64,000 bases of DNA from the NCBI GenBank assembly GCA_904063045.1, contig CAJFCJ010000009.1, positions 724,942-788,941 of the forward strand. The letters are read 5' to 3'. A program made the translations under genes and the position numbers. Below the pieces are notes generated by a model, which worked only from the letters and a program-made list of their open reading frames with translations, searched no databases and was not told the origin of the DNA. The first letter of the stretch is position 1. The number at the start of each line of letters is the position of its first letter. The stretch is from Dimorphilus gyrociliatus. Taxonomy: Eukaryota > Annelida > Polychaeta > Dinophilidae. This document shows positions 20,817 to 33,896 of the stretch, in pieces.

Positions 20817-22755
20817 ATGGCATCATCCGATCAAACCATGTCGGTGGACGAAAAGCTTAAATTAATTACCAGGAATTTAGATGTTGGTATTGCACTTCAA
20901 TTTCAGCGATTTAGATTTCTTACATCATTATAAAACTATATATATATATATGTAAATATTTCAGGAAGTTCTAGGAGAAGATCAGTTAAGAAAAATCGTC
21001 TCAGAGAGAGATTTAAATATTTACTGGGGAACTGCTACAACCGGCAAGCCTCATATAGCTTATTTTGTTCCTATGTCGAAAGTGGCGGATTTCCTTCGCG
21101 CTGGTTGTCATGTCACTATACTATTTGCCGACTTGCATGCTTATCTAGATAATATGAAAGCTCCTTGGGAACTATTGAAGCTTAGAACTGAATATTACGA
21201 AAATATAATTAAATCTATGCTAAAATCTATTAACGTTCCACTTGAAAAGTTAAAATTTGTTAGGGGAACTGATTATCAGTTAAAGCAAGATTACACACTA
21301 GACGTTTATCGATTATCATCAATGGTTACTGAACATGATGCAAAAAAAGCTGGAGCTGAAGTTGTCAAACAAGTAGATCATCCACTACTAAGCGGTTTAC
21401 TATATCCTGGCCTTCAGGTAAAATACGACTTATTACGTTGAAAGTTTAAAGAAAGCTTATTATTACAGGCTCTTGATGAGGAATACCTTAAAGTAGACGC
21501 TCAATTCGGAGGAGTTGATCAACGAAAAATTTTCACCTATGCTGAAAAATATTTACCAAAATTGGGATACAAAAAGAGAATACATCTGATGAATCCAATG
21601 GGTTGGTTCATTCCTTTTGGTTTATTTATGACTATTTAAGTTTTTTTTTCCATAATAAATTAGTACCTGGATTAATGGGAGCAAAGATGAGTTCATCAGT
21701 TGCAGATTCGAAAATTGATTTATTAGATAGCGAAGGAGACGTTAACAAGAAAATTAAGCAAGCTTTTTGCGAGCCTGGAAACATCGAAAATAATGGACTA
21801 CTAGCCTTTGCGAAGCACGTAATTTTGCCTTTGTTAGGCGAAAAACCCTTCGAAGTAGAGAGAAAGCAAGAGTATGGTGGAAATATTCAATTCACCGTTT
21901 TTGAAGACCTTCAAAAAGCCTTCAAAGAAGAACAAATCCATCCCGGCGATTTGAAATCAGCTGTTAAGAAATACATTAACGAAATGTTGAATCCTATTCG
22001 CCAAGAATTCCAGTCAAAAGAATTAAAAAATCTAACAAGTAAAGCATATCCCAAGGAACAACCGAAAGCAGCAAATGAAATCGAACCTTCTAGATTGGAT
22101 TTAAGAATAGGAAAGATTACAGAAATAAATATGGTAGATATTTTAAGGATAACATTAAATCTCTGTTAATTAATATTGTTCTTAGCATCCGGACGCTGAG
22201 AGTCTATACGTTGAAAAAGTTGACTTGGGCAATGGTGAAGTAAGAACAGTTGTGAGTGGTCTAGCTGGATTAGTCAAAATGGAAGATTTAAAAGATAGTC
22301 TCGGAGTTTTCTTGTGCAATTTGAAGCCAACAAAAATGAGAGGCGTTGAATCAAGTGCCATGCTTCTTTGCGCTTCTGTGTTAGTATTAATAAATATATT
22401 ATCCCATTTTTACTAATATTTGCTTCATATAGCAATGAACCAGAAAGAAAAGTTGAAGCATTAATTCCACCTGAAAATAGCCAGCCAGGTGATAGAGTAG
22501 TATTTGAAAAATATGAGAAAGGACAACCTGATGAAAGACTAAATCCAAAAAAGAAAATCTGGGAAACCCTAGCTGTAAGTAGAAACTTTTTTCGATTAAT
22601 TTGTTCTTTTTTATAAAAATAAAAACATTTCTTACTCTCTTTAGACGGATCTTGTTACAAATAGCGATGGTGAAGCCGAATGGAAGGGTAACGCTATGCT
22701 TACATCAAATGGTAAAATATCAGTAAAAAATCTAAAAAATGCTCCAATTAAATAG
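20817..22755 (+). CDS. YARS1: Tyrosyl-tRNA synthetase, cytoplasmic, with C-terminal EMAPII-like domain
   Basis: Charges tRNA-Tyr in the cytosol. Starts [21 protein letters not shown] at 20817; the first exon ends at 20882. Class I catalytic core: [21 protein letters not shown] with PHIA as the HIGH-type motif, [59 protein letters not shown], then AKMSSS (KMSKS-type). After a Lys-rich linker comes the animal-type EMAPII/tRNA-binding domain: [59 protein letters not shown]. It ends KNAPIK-stop. Seven or so exons with short introns. The ELR cytokine motif of the human enzyme is KLR here. AATAAA at 22770-22775 follows the stop closely. Confidence 0.96.
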
Positions 22756-23688
22756 GCTTTTATTCTCGGAATAAACATCTTCATCTATGTGAATTTATTT
22801 TTGAGATTCTATTTTAAAAGTTGTTCGTCTCTTTGTTAAAGTTACAGAAAAAGCATATTTATCTACTTACACAGTATAATTAAAAATACTTTTTTTTCGT
22901 AAATATCTCTTTGAATTCGGAAGATATTGTATCTTTTCATTCTAAATATAGTACTTCAACAATAATCAATCAAATTTAGTTAGAACTACTTTTTTTTAGT
23001 ATAAAAAGAATATCAATTCCTTATTAATTCTTAAATTCAATTTTTATGCTATTTTAGTAATTTTTGATATTTTATCAAAAAAAATATAGACAACAGCATT
23101 CTGTGTAAAAAGTCTTTTTCTAATAAATTAAATTTCAAGTAGACTTTTTAAATAATTGATATCTAATTCGAAGAGTTTTCCCACACTCATTTGTTAATAC
23201 TGTATTTTAAAACCTTACAAATTTTCTTCTATAATTGCGTTCGTCATGGTCCCTCTCGGTATTAAGTAACACCGTGCATTTTTCATTGCCAAGTACTGTG
23301 GTTAATTGATTTGATGTCTAAATAGCTTTTATTTCGACATAACAATTAAATTCCACCGTAAGTTTCTAATCATTGATACGTTATAACCTGTAGAGTCTAT
23401 AGTAGCTTTTATAAGCGTCAACAATTTTTGTAAATGAAATGAGTTGAAACTCATGTGATTTAAAAAAATCTAACAAAATAAATAGTGTAATGTATATGAA
23501 TGAATTCCCAAGGTAAATATCATTTATATAGAAGTTATCGTTATCTAAATTAATATTTTTTTATAAGAAATGATTATACAGATTTTTTTTAAATACATGT
23601 CAAAGCCTGTATAATCTAATAGATGGCGCACGACAAGTTGACAAAATTTGTCAGATCAATGGAAAGCTAAATCAATTTTGTTTGTAGA
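22756..23688. other. Intergenic: YARS1 3' UTR and PCM1 promoter
   Basis: About 930 AT-rich bases. AATAAA at 22770-22775. TAGATGGCGCA at 23620-23630, 59 bases before the PCM1 start codon, is one of the recurring GGCGC-core motifs. No gene seen. Confidence 0.55.
22770..22775 (+). terminator. Poly(A) signal AATAAA of YARS1
   Basis: Canonical hexamer 15 bases after the stop codon, implying a very short 3' UTR. Confidence 0.6.
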
Positions 23689-26600
23689 ATGGCCTCGTCG
23701 AGTAGACGCCGCCAACGTACAAGTGACAATGATAAAGAAGATAGTTCGTCTTCAACGATTGAGGGATTTCGTTTACCAAAAGCCAATCCTGCTAAACAAC
23801 AAAAGAAAAGCGAAACAAAAAGAAAATCCGATCAGTCACGCAAACGTAAAACGAATACGAACGATGTAGAAGTCAAAGATTTCCAGCTGAGTGATAGATT
23901 ACAGCAAGTTCGTCAATACATAAGACAGACATCAAATATGTTACGGGTAATGAAGTCAGCTGTTGTCAACGAAGACGATGAACGTATCCTTCAAGTAGAG
24001 GAAATGCTTCAAAGATTGAAAGAGCAGGAGAGAAAATATGTACAAATGCTGTTTATTACCAATTCTATGGGCGATCAATCGTCAGATTTTGAATTCGATA
24101 GGCCCATGATTGAAAGTGCTCTCGGAAGACACACAGATACCGATTATGATGATGATGGTATGGAAAATGGTATTAGCGCTCTACAAGAGCAAACTAGCTT
24201 ACTTCGCCAAGTTCTCCATAGAAGAGAGGAGTTAAGGGCTTTACAGGGGCGCCAGGCTGTATTGCTCGCGCTTCAGGGAGAATTAGGCCAAGGAAATGGA
24301 GATATGAATATAGATGCTCAGTCTTCAGACGGGACATCGCAGTCAGACAACGAAATAGTCTCCCCAACAAATAATGCCACTGCATCGAACAGCTCAAGTT
24401 ATGCTGCCGCTGCTCGATTAAACTATGTTAGAAATGTCGGTGACGTTAAAAGCGATTTCGGTTTAGAAGAATTGCAAAATCAAAAATATCATGTTGAATC
24501 TCTACTTAATCAATTGCAATCTCTAAAAGTATCCCCTGAGCCAATTGATATGGAACGACCACAAAACGTAAGGGCGAGTCACGGAAAGCAAAGTCAAGTA
24601 CTAAGAGAACAAAGACAAATACCAGATCAAAGAGAAGTTCAAGCAAAAATGAAGAAATTAGAGGAAGTTAAAAGAAAATTGAGCGAATTAAAAGATTTAG
24701 TTCAATTTTATCAGGCCGAAGGTGACGATAGCTTAGCTACTAGCAATTCTGAAATCACCTCAACTGGGTTACAGTTCGAAAGGCTTAGGGATGCCGAAGT
24801 AAAGCTGCAGCAATTAAGGATGGCCGTTGAAGAAGCTGAAGATGGTGCTGCTGCCCAAGTATTGATAGATCCTGATGCATTCGACGGGGATGACGAAGAT
24901 GACGAAGATGACGATGACGAAATTGATTCAATTGAACAAAACGGAAGAGCTGAAATTATGGATCATCAAGCACACTTAGCTTTTCTTCAGAATCAACTGC
25001 AATTGCTCAATGAACACCTAGAACAAGTAGAAAGGTCTAGTCAATCTACTGGGGTGGCTCAAACTCCTGGTTCCATCAGTGTAACGTTCCAAGAACCTTT
25101 ACCTACTGCTAGCAATGATGAAATTTATGATAGAATGCGACAACAAAGAATTTTACAGGAACAAATAAGAGATCAAAAGAAGGCTTTCGAAGATATGGTT
25201 AGCAAACCGCGAAGGATTGTCGATTCAAGAAATACTAGATTAGGTCCAACAACTAATGATTCGGAGGTAGCCAGTGCAGCGGCAACATCAGTTCATAGTG
25301 CTGCGGCTGCTACCTGGGGTGGCTCAGAAAATTCAGGCCGAAGGACAGCAGCGAGTAATGGTTCTATTCATTCCGATGACACTTTTATAATAGGAGGTAA
25401 TAAATTAAAAAACCTTTACCTTTAGAAATATAACATATCCTTTCTTTACTTACCAGGGACTTCAGGCCCATGTAGACCACCGAATGATAAACAATCAAAA
25501 AAGGAGATAAAGGAACTTAAAAGACGGATAGATTCTTTAACTGAGACTGTTAGTATTCTGCAAAGGACAAATAACAATACGGCTAATGAACAAACAACAG
25601 CGACTCTGCAACAGCAACATGTATTGTTAGCAATGCAACACTGTCTGGCGCAATTGTCACAGCAACAGAGAGATGTTACAAAATCTCAAAGTCATCTAAA
25701 TAAGTTAATTAGCAATCGAACTTCCATAGAAAATCAGAGTAGGACTCAAAAAACCTGGATGAAAGATAGAGCCACTTCTGGTAGTAATACGGCTATTCAA
25801 GAAAAAATATATTCAGAAGTAGCAACGTTAATATCTTTCAACGAAAATCGTCCACATTTTCTCCTTGATGCGGTCAGATATTTGCAACGGTTAAACACAG
25901 ATTTGCTACGTCAAAGAGCTTTATATAATCTTCGAGATGTTGTAGGAGAGAGTGAAACTTCTTCCGGAAAATACACTCTTTCAGAAAGTGATAGAACATC
26001 CACTCCACCTTTTGCTCATGACTCTCTAGGTGAAACAATCATAAATAGAGAGGAAGTTGCAAAACGTGCAAGGAATTTCAGAGCAGTAAAGACTGCAGGA
26101 TTGGATACAAATGCTCTTGATAACCAAGTCAAATGTATCATGCGGGAAGTTACAGGAGCAATTCGGGCCCACGCGAATGATATTTGTTCGACTAAGATGC
26201 TGCAGTATCTAGAACAAGTTGTTCTTCATTCGGTTAGAAGGTACACAACAATAGAATCTCATTCTAATACTATCGAAAAGCAGCTGAGTCGAGTACTACG
26301 TGATTCTCTCACTAAATACAACTCGAGAGCAGTTCAAGAATGTTGCGAGGAACTAATGATTGATATTAGTGAATTATTGTTTAATGAATTGGCCTTTGCC
26401 AGACTTCTTCATGGTTTGAATGAGCCCAACAAAAGAAGCTATACGGAATCAACTGACGAGGTGGATGATGACATTGAGAGTGAAATCATAGGAAGTGCCA
26501 TGGAAGAGGAAAAGCTTGATAGCGAAGCTGAAGCAATGGAAAGAAAGCGAGATGATGAGATGGCGGAATTGGTTGATTCCTATACATCTTCTGATGAAGA

Positions 26601-26901
26601 CGAAGCGATAGAAAAGAGAGAGGTTGAACTATCCTATGCGGAGAGAAAGCCGGTAACTCTAGATAGTGAAGAAGACGAAGCCGAAGGTATCGACGAGACT
26701 GCTGAGGTTATTGAGGAAAATGACACTGCTGTCAGAAGAGAGCAAGAAATAGGAGAAATAGAAATAACAATCGATGACATTCCTAAAGAGGGGTTGAATG
26801 TGTTTGCTATTAGTGGACTTCCCTTACCGACAACTTCTATGCTGGCTGGTGATGGTGACTCACTGCAGAATCCAATAGAACTCGTTGAACAGACAAATTA
26901 A
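23689..26901 (+). CDS. PCM1: Pericentriolar material 1 homologue (centriolar satellite scaffold)
   Basis: Two exons, 23689-25396 and 25457-26901, give 1050 residues, about half the vertebrate length. The N-terminal part is basic and disordered, then coiled-coil segments dominate: DRLQQVRQYIRQTSNMLRVMK (close to the vertebrate PCM1 signature), EEMLQRLKEQERKYVQMLF, ETNQLQ-type Gln/Leu-rich helices, and an acidic run at about 24890-24925. The conserved PCM1 C-terminal domain is clear at about residues 790-880: QVKCIMREVTGAIRAH, LSRVLRDSLTKYNSRAVQECCEELMIDISELLFNELAFARLLHGL. A long Glu/Asp-rich tail follows. Vertebrate PCM1 nucleates centriolar satellites that feed centrosomes and cilia; the role is inferred. 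The large first exon is unusual beside the intron-rich neighbours. Confidence 0.93.
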
Positions 26902-27408
26902 TTATATAGTTTTAAGTACTTTAGAAAGTTTCACTTTGAGAAATACTGTTACACACCTTCTGTGATACACTTTGTAGTGAATTGTTCTTATACTCATTAT
27001 GAATAAACACATGAATGCCATTCAATTTGTTGAATTAAGATTGGTAATAAATGAAAGTTTATTTGTTTTTGTTTACAAGTTGTCATCAATCAATACTTTA
27101 AAAATTCTGAAACAGTTTAAGTAGTTTCGCAACTTTTATTTGCTGAAAATCTTGTAGTGACATCTTGTGTTTCTAAGTTTCAGGTCACCTAAATATTACT
27201 ACGCGGAGTAAAAGATTAACTTTTAACATTAGCATTATTAATTTATGGAAGCCAAAGAAAACGCCATAATATTTTTAAACAATTAAGACAATCCAGTTCA
27301 ATTATTAGATTGAATAATTTTAATAAAATCAAGAATGTTTTGAATATTGTATACTCCCGCGGAACGACAGTGCGTTAAGCGGTTTGCTTGAGTAGTGTTA
27401 GTTAGGCC
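26902..27408. other. Intergenic: PCM1 3' UTR and BICC1 promoter
   Basis: About 500 bases. AATAAA at 27002-27007 is a likely PCM1 poly(A) signal. No gene seen. Confidence 0.55.
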
Positions 27409-30400
27409 ATGGCGGATAATACGGATAACAACAATAATTTCTCAAGTCAAGAAACGATTTCAAGATCTTCAGAAGAGTCATGCGAACAACAAAATGATCC
27501 AAGTGAAATCGAAGAACGTTTTCGAATTGACCGAAAGAAGTTAGAACAGATGCTGAAAAGTTAGTGCTCTTTAATATCAACACATACGAAGTGCATAAAG
27601 ACATTTTTGTTCTATTGAATTTTTTTTTTGTAAAATCCTATGAAACTATTTTTTTTGCTTTACAGATGAACTCAGTAATTCTGAATATGGAACAGAAGCG
27701 GAAGAATTCTTTGAAAAGGTAATGAGATTCTCAAGAAACTCCATAATTCTTTTATAAGAGACTTCAACATATAGGTTATGAAAGCAACAAGCACTACAAT
27801 AACATGGCCTTCTCGACTCAAAATCGGTGCTAAATCAAAGAAAGGTTATAACGGTCTTTTTTTATTCTTTATTTAAGCAAATTTTGTTTTAAAAAATAGA
27901 TCCTCACATTAAAGTATTCGGCACTGCAGAGAACATTCAACTGGCTAAGGAACATGTAATGAGAGTTCTCGATTCTAAGGTATTATTCTCGCTTGTATTA
28001 TACCGTCTAATTAAAGACTTTTTTTCGATTGGAAGAACACTTAAAAATTATATTAGGCTTATTTGTGATAAATGTTCGATAGTTATAGGATTCAAAATGC
28101 CTGGCATTTCCTTAAATTTCTTTTAAGGCTACCAATTTGTTTGCAAAGGCTTTAGAGTGTTTTCTTTTGTGTAAATTCGTGAAAATTGTCTATTGTATAT
28201 AAAAATTGTACTTGCAGCCAATCTTGTTGACAATAAGCTTTTTCCTATCTGTCCTTTTGAGTAACGTTTTGAATAGATATTTTTATATGTAATTCTATCT
28301 TGCCGATTGCCTGGATTATATGGATGTATAAAGAAAATATTAAGCACCGAATGAACTTGATCGTCGTTGTTAGCCAAATTTATAAATTCTCTCATGTACT
28401 AAGTATAGACGCAATTACTTTTTTTTAGAGTCAACGCGTTACTTTGAAGATCGAGGTTCCTTATACAGAACATAGTCATGTGATAGGGAAAGGTGGACAA
28501 AATATCAGAAAAGTTATGGAAAAAACCAACTGTCACATCCACTTCCCAGATTCAAATCGTGGTAATACGCAGGATAAAAGTAATCAGGTAACAGTTCACG
28601 CTTTAGCGATCGACCGTTTCCCTTTCTCTTCTCTACTGCTAATCAATAATGAAAAACAATACGATCGTTACGGTTGCTCTTCGATTTGCCCTATTTAGAA
28701 TTAGTCATTTTAATACCCCTATCTATTTTGCCAAGAATTTTTTTTTATTGAACAACTCTTCATGTAAATATTTTCAGGTTTCGATCTCGGGAAGTCCAAA
28801 GGGAGTAGAGGAAGCCAGAGACAAGATTCGAGTATAAATTAAAATACATAAAATATATTCATTGGTTTTCAATAATTTTATACTGTTATTGTTGCTTCTC
28901 AGGCTCTACAACCTTTATTGGTGTCTTTTGAGATAGCTGCCTCACTAGTTCCAGCTCAATATCTCGATTCATCGTCTGAAGCTATTGAACAATTACAATA
29001 TGGAAATAATGTCACTATTATGACTAAATATCGAGGTAATACTATCGTAATTGCGGTTAGAAGTTCTGCGTGGAATGTCAATGCCATAAAAGTTATAATC
29101 TCTGAACTGAGCAATGGTCGATTAATGGTAAATGAGATAATTATTAAGATATGTATAAACATTCAAAATTTTTGCTATTTTTTTTCATAGCAAATTCCTG
29201 TAAAATTACAAATGGAGATGTCTCATCAACATCATGCTGCTCTTATAGGGAGACATTGTTCAGCTTTAAATCAAGCTATGACTCTCTCTCAAACTAAGAT
29301 TCAATTGTCTGAAATAAGTACCTGTAAAAGGTACACAGCAACTATCGTAGGCTTTTTTGATAGTGTCTTCGTAGCTCGGCAAATTATCTTGGTAAGTTCT
29401 TTATTAAATGTCATGTTATATAATCGACAAATATAAAGAACTGTGCAGTTGAATGATTTCTTTATTCTATTCATACACTTGCTACATGCCCTACTTTAAA
29501 TTTTTTTTCTAGGGTTACCTACCAATAGTGTTGATGTTTGATGCAAAAGAGGATGCACCATTCGATCAAGGTTTGTAAATATTATTAGATATAATTGTTC
29601 TCGAAATTCTGCTTGAACGTGCTTACTCGCGTATTTGAACGGACTCGGTGCTGTTGAACTGTTACGTCAATTTGAATTAGGATTCGTTCCATATTCAATT
29701 GTATTTACTATTTACCAACTGTAAACTAGTCTAATCGATTAAGAATTTTAAAAAATTTTGCCTTTAGACATTCGCACTTTTGTCGTGTTCAAGTGAAAAG
29801 TAAATATTTGTAGACAAGATTGTCGATTGAGTCCCGTAATAGTTCATTAATAACTGTAGGTGGTTTATCAAAAATTGCTTATCAGAAATAAGTGGGTGAA
29901 GAAGCTTTCAATTCGTGTTCGTAACAGGATCTTTTTTCACAAGATTCTATTTTCGAATGCTAGGTGAAAGTTAAACGACAGGTTATTCTAAATATAATTT
30001 ATGCCTTTCAGCAAGCGTAAACACCCTGGCTTCTGAACTTGAATTGAATGTCCATATCAAACCCAAGCCGAAACAATCATCTAAGGTAGCTTTTTTTTGC
30101 TTTTGTTGTTAACTTGACACTAGTTGCGTTAAATTTTTGTAAACAGTCAGTCAACGTTAAAACGAAAGAGCAAAATATTATCAAAGCTTTCCAGTCAAGG
30201 CAAAGACTGCTTTGCTTGTCTTCAGAAGATAATGTACCTACCCGACCAGAAAGTTCTATCCCGCCCCCTGTCACAAATAGTCTGTTTTTGTTTCTTTTGG
30301 AATTTCTTTTAAGTTATCAGGATGTATTTTTTAGGCTATTATCATCAGCCAGTTGTTTTACTGGCTCCCTCTTCTCAAATGCCTCCTAGCTATCTGTACA

Positions 30401-31687
30401 CCCCTACAAGAGTCGTTCAGTCGATGAAACCACCAGAATCTGGTAATAAGAAACACTTTTATTCTCGAGATTCTTTACGGTTAAAAACCATTACAGAACG
30501 AAAAGCGAATGGGGCCCCTACAAAATCTCACACTTCAACTTTAAACTCCGCCCAATGGCATCAAACCAAAGATGCGAAGCCTCTAGACAGGAATCTTGCA
30601 ACAGAATCAAAATCTAATCAAAACAATGATAGTTTCTCTGGAAAAGACATTAATTTAAAATTAACGTCGAGCACAAATTCTTTACCTGATGTTAGACCCC
30701 CACCAGGCCTTACAAAGGCTTGTGGTAGCTATTCTTTTGGTTGCACCGAAATGAAGACAAAATTCGGTGAAGCGGGACTTGCAAAACGCTCACAGGGTTC
30801 TGCCAAATTATTAGACGAGTTATTTAAATCTAAGCGGACACCTTTTGCTGTTTCTGATGTAAGCGGTACATCGCCTGCATCCTGCGAAAGTGGAGTTGAA
30901 CTAGATTCGGACGATACCTTTTTGAATGAACAACGAAAGGCACCTGGTGCTAATCGTCCTACTAGAATTTCAAATCATTTCGATTCGTCCTTGATTGAAA
31001 ATAATGTTCTCTTCGCTCCAAATCGAAAGAATTATGAAGAAAGGAAACATCTAGCTGATTTAGGTACCATAGTATTAATATTTTCACCTGGAAATTTCAA
31101 GTAATAATATCTTTTCAATAGCTATTCAAAAGAGGCCTGAAGGAGAGACGAGATCACCTACTAATTTTTTCTCTGGTTATGGTTTCTCAAAATCGATGTC
31201 ATGTACTCCCCTAGAAAATTCAGTCAGAAATATAATGCTTCAATCTAGTGAATTGTGTACTATGCCAGAAAATGATCCTAAAAATGATATTGATTCGATT
31301 GCAGCTGTAAGTGACATTCTTCATCAAAATGATTTGGATAAATATATAACTAAATTTGCTGAAGAGGAGGTTTTATTATTACTCTTTAATAACAGCTATA
31401 TGCTTATTATGCTCTTTTATAGATTGATATGAGTACTTTTCTCACTTTAAACGAAAGCGACTTGAAAGAATTACACATTGATACTTTTGGTGCCAGAAGG
31501 AAAATAATCTTGCTAATTAAAAGTAATTTTATTCTTTTTGCTATAAATACTTTATGAAAAAGATGTTTCAGATCTACAAACTGCTGCAAAAAATCATGAA
31601 ACTTCAGATACAACCTCTATGCTGCTGGATAATTACTGCACTAGACCTAAATCAGAAGTGGATCCTAGTCAAAGCTCAACGTGGTAA
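27409..31687 (+). CDS. BICC1: Bicaudal-C homologue (KH and SAM domain RNA-binding repressor)
   Basis: Translational regulator of maternal and ciliary mRNAs in other animals. Starts MADNTDNNNNF in a good context (GCCATGG). ERFRIDRKKLEQML leads into KH1 (ITWPSRLKIGAKSKK, DPHIKVFG). KH2 is canonical: TLKIEVPYTEHSHVIGKGGQ, KVMEKTNCHIHFPDSNRG. KH-like inserts follow (ALQPLLVSFEIAA). KH3 keeps the position but has IGRHCSALNQAM instead of a GxxG loop, then GYLPIVLMFDAKED. A long disordered linker (YYHQPVVLLAPSSQ, PPPGLTKACGSY) leads to a SAM domain in the last exons: LHQNDLDKYITKFAEEEIDMSTF, LNESDLKELHIDTFGARRKIILLI. Ends SQSSTW-stop. About 14 exons; two introns of about 440 bases are long for the window. 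Confidence 0.93.
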
Positions 31688-33054
31688 ATGAAAGGAATCT
31701 CTTTGCTGGAAATGTTCCTCTTTTATTAAGCCTGATTTTTAATTTGCAAGCATTTCTCGACAAACTGCAGACTTTGCTGCCAATACAACAATCATGATGG
31801 TTTTTAGTTTATAACCTCGGCACAAATCAGTGTGCCTGCATGCATATTCTTCTCGTGTCTTCAGAAATTCATGCCTTATTTGCTTGCAGAACTTTTATTA
31901 AAACGCTGTGATGTTTTTCTATGCCATTTTTATTGTTGTCTAAATATGTCATTTTTTTTTATTGTTCAATTTTCACGTGATGCCTTAAGCATCTAAGATT
32001 TTAATGAGTGAACCAATAATTAGGAATGTCTTTTGTGTAGTGTTAAATTTTTAGATGTTACGGCTAATCTAATACTCTGTTCAATCTTTTACACTTTTTT
32101 TTTTGTGCTCAAGTTTCCAATCAATATCTCATTGTATCAGGGTAATAAACATGGAAGAATAAAATAGGACTTTGAATAAATGATAAAGATGACATAATTA
32201 GATTGTCTAGATTTTTACCTAACCCATCAACCTATCTATTAAGCTTTTTATTATAAAATTATATTCAATTGAATATAATAACGATATATTGTAAAAGCTT
32301 AAATGAAATTAGAAATGGAACAATTATCTTATGTGAAAAAAATATCAATTTATCCTTGAATAAGAGGAGAATAAAAAGAAAATTCCGTTCTATATGAATT
32401 ATAAGTGCAACCAGAAAATTTAATGATTGATTTCTCAAATGTAGACAAAAAAAGACATTGGGAATACATTATTTATTACCAGTATTATTTATGTTATACC
32501 GATCAATTTCGTTTAATGTCTATTAGACGAACCGATCTTTTCTTCTTGCAGGGAAACACACTCTTCATACTGATTACTCTGAATTTGTTTACTTTATATT
32601 CTACCTTTTTTTTTCCTTGAATTATAGATCAGAATCGACTATTCTCGGCTGAATATAAGAACGGTTTTTGTTTGAATAAAAAGTAAAAAAATATTCCTAT
32701 GTCTTCACTTTAAAATTCCTTTTTACTGATTTCCTTTTTTAAAAGAAAATCTCTAAATATATGGAAAAATCGTTGATTAATTCAAACTATTTATAGTATT
32801 CTTTTAGATATATATACACTATATATATAGATTTTCGACCGATAGATGGAGCTTTTATTCCAATTTAAGAATGTACTCAACTTAAGTTATATTTTTTGTT
32901 TCGAATTTTGCAGAGTGATAAAACTTGTGCAGCTCGTATAACTTCTTTACGTAATATTCAAGTCTTTAGAAAGAGTTGACATTGCGTGCCATATAGATTA
33001 AAAGGCCTAATACCGAAATAGTCTTAGTAGGACAGGTGGCACAGCGCGATTAAG
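31688..33054. other. Intergenic: BICC1 3' UTR and enoyl-CoA isomerase promoter
   Basis: About 1.37 kb, AT-rich, with AATAAA at 32144-32149 and TA-rich stretches around 32805-32830. TAGATGGAGCT (32843-32853) and CAGGTGGCACAGCG (33033-33046) resemble the recurring GGC-core motif. No gene seen. Confidence 0.5.
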
Positions 33055-33896
33055 ATGACTACCGGAGAGGAAAGACTTGTTATTGTCGAAATATGTGGCA
33101 ATTATGCTAAATTAACCCTTAACAATGGAGAGGATAATAGAATTAATCCAGAATTCATAAGAGATTTCAATATAGCTCTGGATAAAGTTCTTGAGTTAGT
33201 CTTACGATTTGTTTATTACTATATTTTAATGTTTTACAAATATTCTATTTAAGGTCAGAAAATGTAACTTATATGATAACTACTGGTCGAGGTCGATTTT
33301 TCAGCAATGGTTTGCAATTAACTGACGAGAGAGTAGGTGGAGACGAATTTTGGATAGAGTTTAATGCATTGGTTTCCAGACTCGTTTGTTTTCCAATATT
33401 GACAATTGCAATGTTAAACGGTTGGTAAACCAATCTTCAATACCCTCAACCTTCTATGTAAATTATTACTTGTATTCTAGGACACACATTTGCCGGAGGT
33501 GCAATGCTGGCTTTATCGCACGACTATAGAATTATGAACAGTACTAAGGGTTGGATAAGTTTTAACGAAGTCTTCCTAAATGCTAGACTTCCTCATTTTG
33601 TTATGGCACTTATAAAAACCAAAGTAGCTGGAGACTACGCTAGACAAAAGTTTGTTGTAAATGCTACTCGTTTAGTTTCGAGCGAAGCTATCAAACTTGG
33701 AATTGTTCACGCCGATGCAAAAGCTGAGGATTTGGAGCGAACCGTTCATGATTTTGCTCAACAAAGAACTAAGAAAATCAATGCAAGTCATAGATGGATA
33801 ACTCACAGAATTAAATTGGATTTGTACGACGATCTTGTAAAACAAAAAAATATCGTTGGCAACACTGACAATGAAGAGCTTGAAAGTAAATTATAA
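33055..33896 (+). CDS. Peroxisomal enoyl-CoA hydratase/isomerase family enzyme
   Basis: Crotonase-fold protein. Exons 33055-33194, 33254-33420 and 33481-33896 total 723 bases, 240 residues, the size of compact enoyl-CoA delta-isomerases. Seen: ICGNYAKLTLNNGEDNRINPEFI, the first oxyanion segment TTGRGRFFSNGLQL, the second LNGHTFAGGAMLALSHDYRIM, and ISFNEVFLNARLP, where Glu in NEV is the likely acid/base. Ends NEELESKL-stop, a PTS1 peroxisomal signal. Closest in style to plant and invertebrate peroxisomal enoyl-CoA delta-isomerase (ECI), which moves double bonds during beta-oxidation of unsaturated fatty acids; hydratase activity is less likely because only one Glu is obvious. Substrate preference is inference. 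Confidence 0.87.

Noticed and set aside
28129-28395. 88-codon minus-strand open frame in a BICC1 intron
   Set aside because: Considered as a nested gene like GSTK1, but it has no recognisable motif and is a plausible chance frame.
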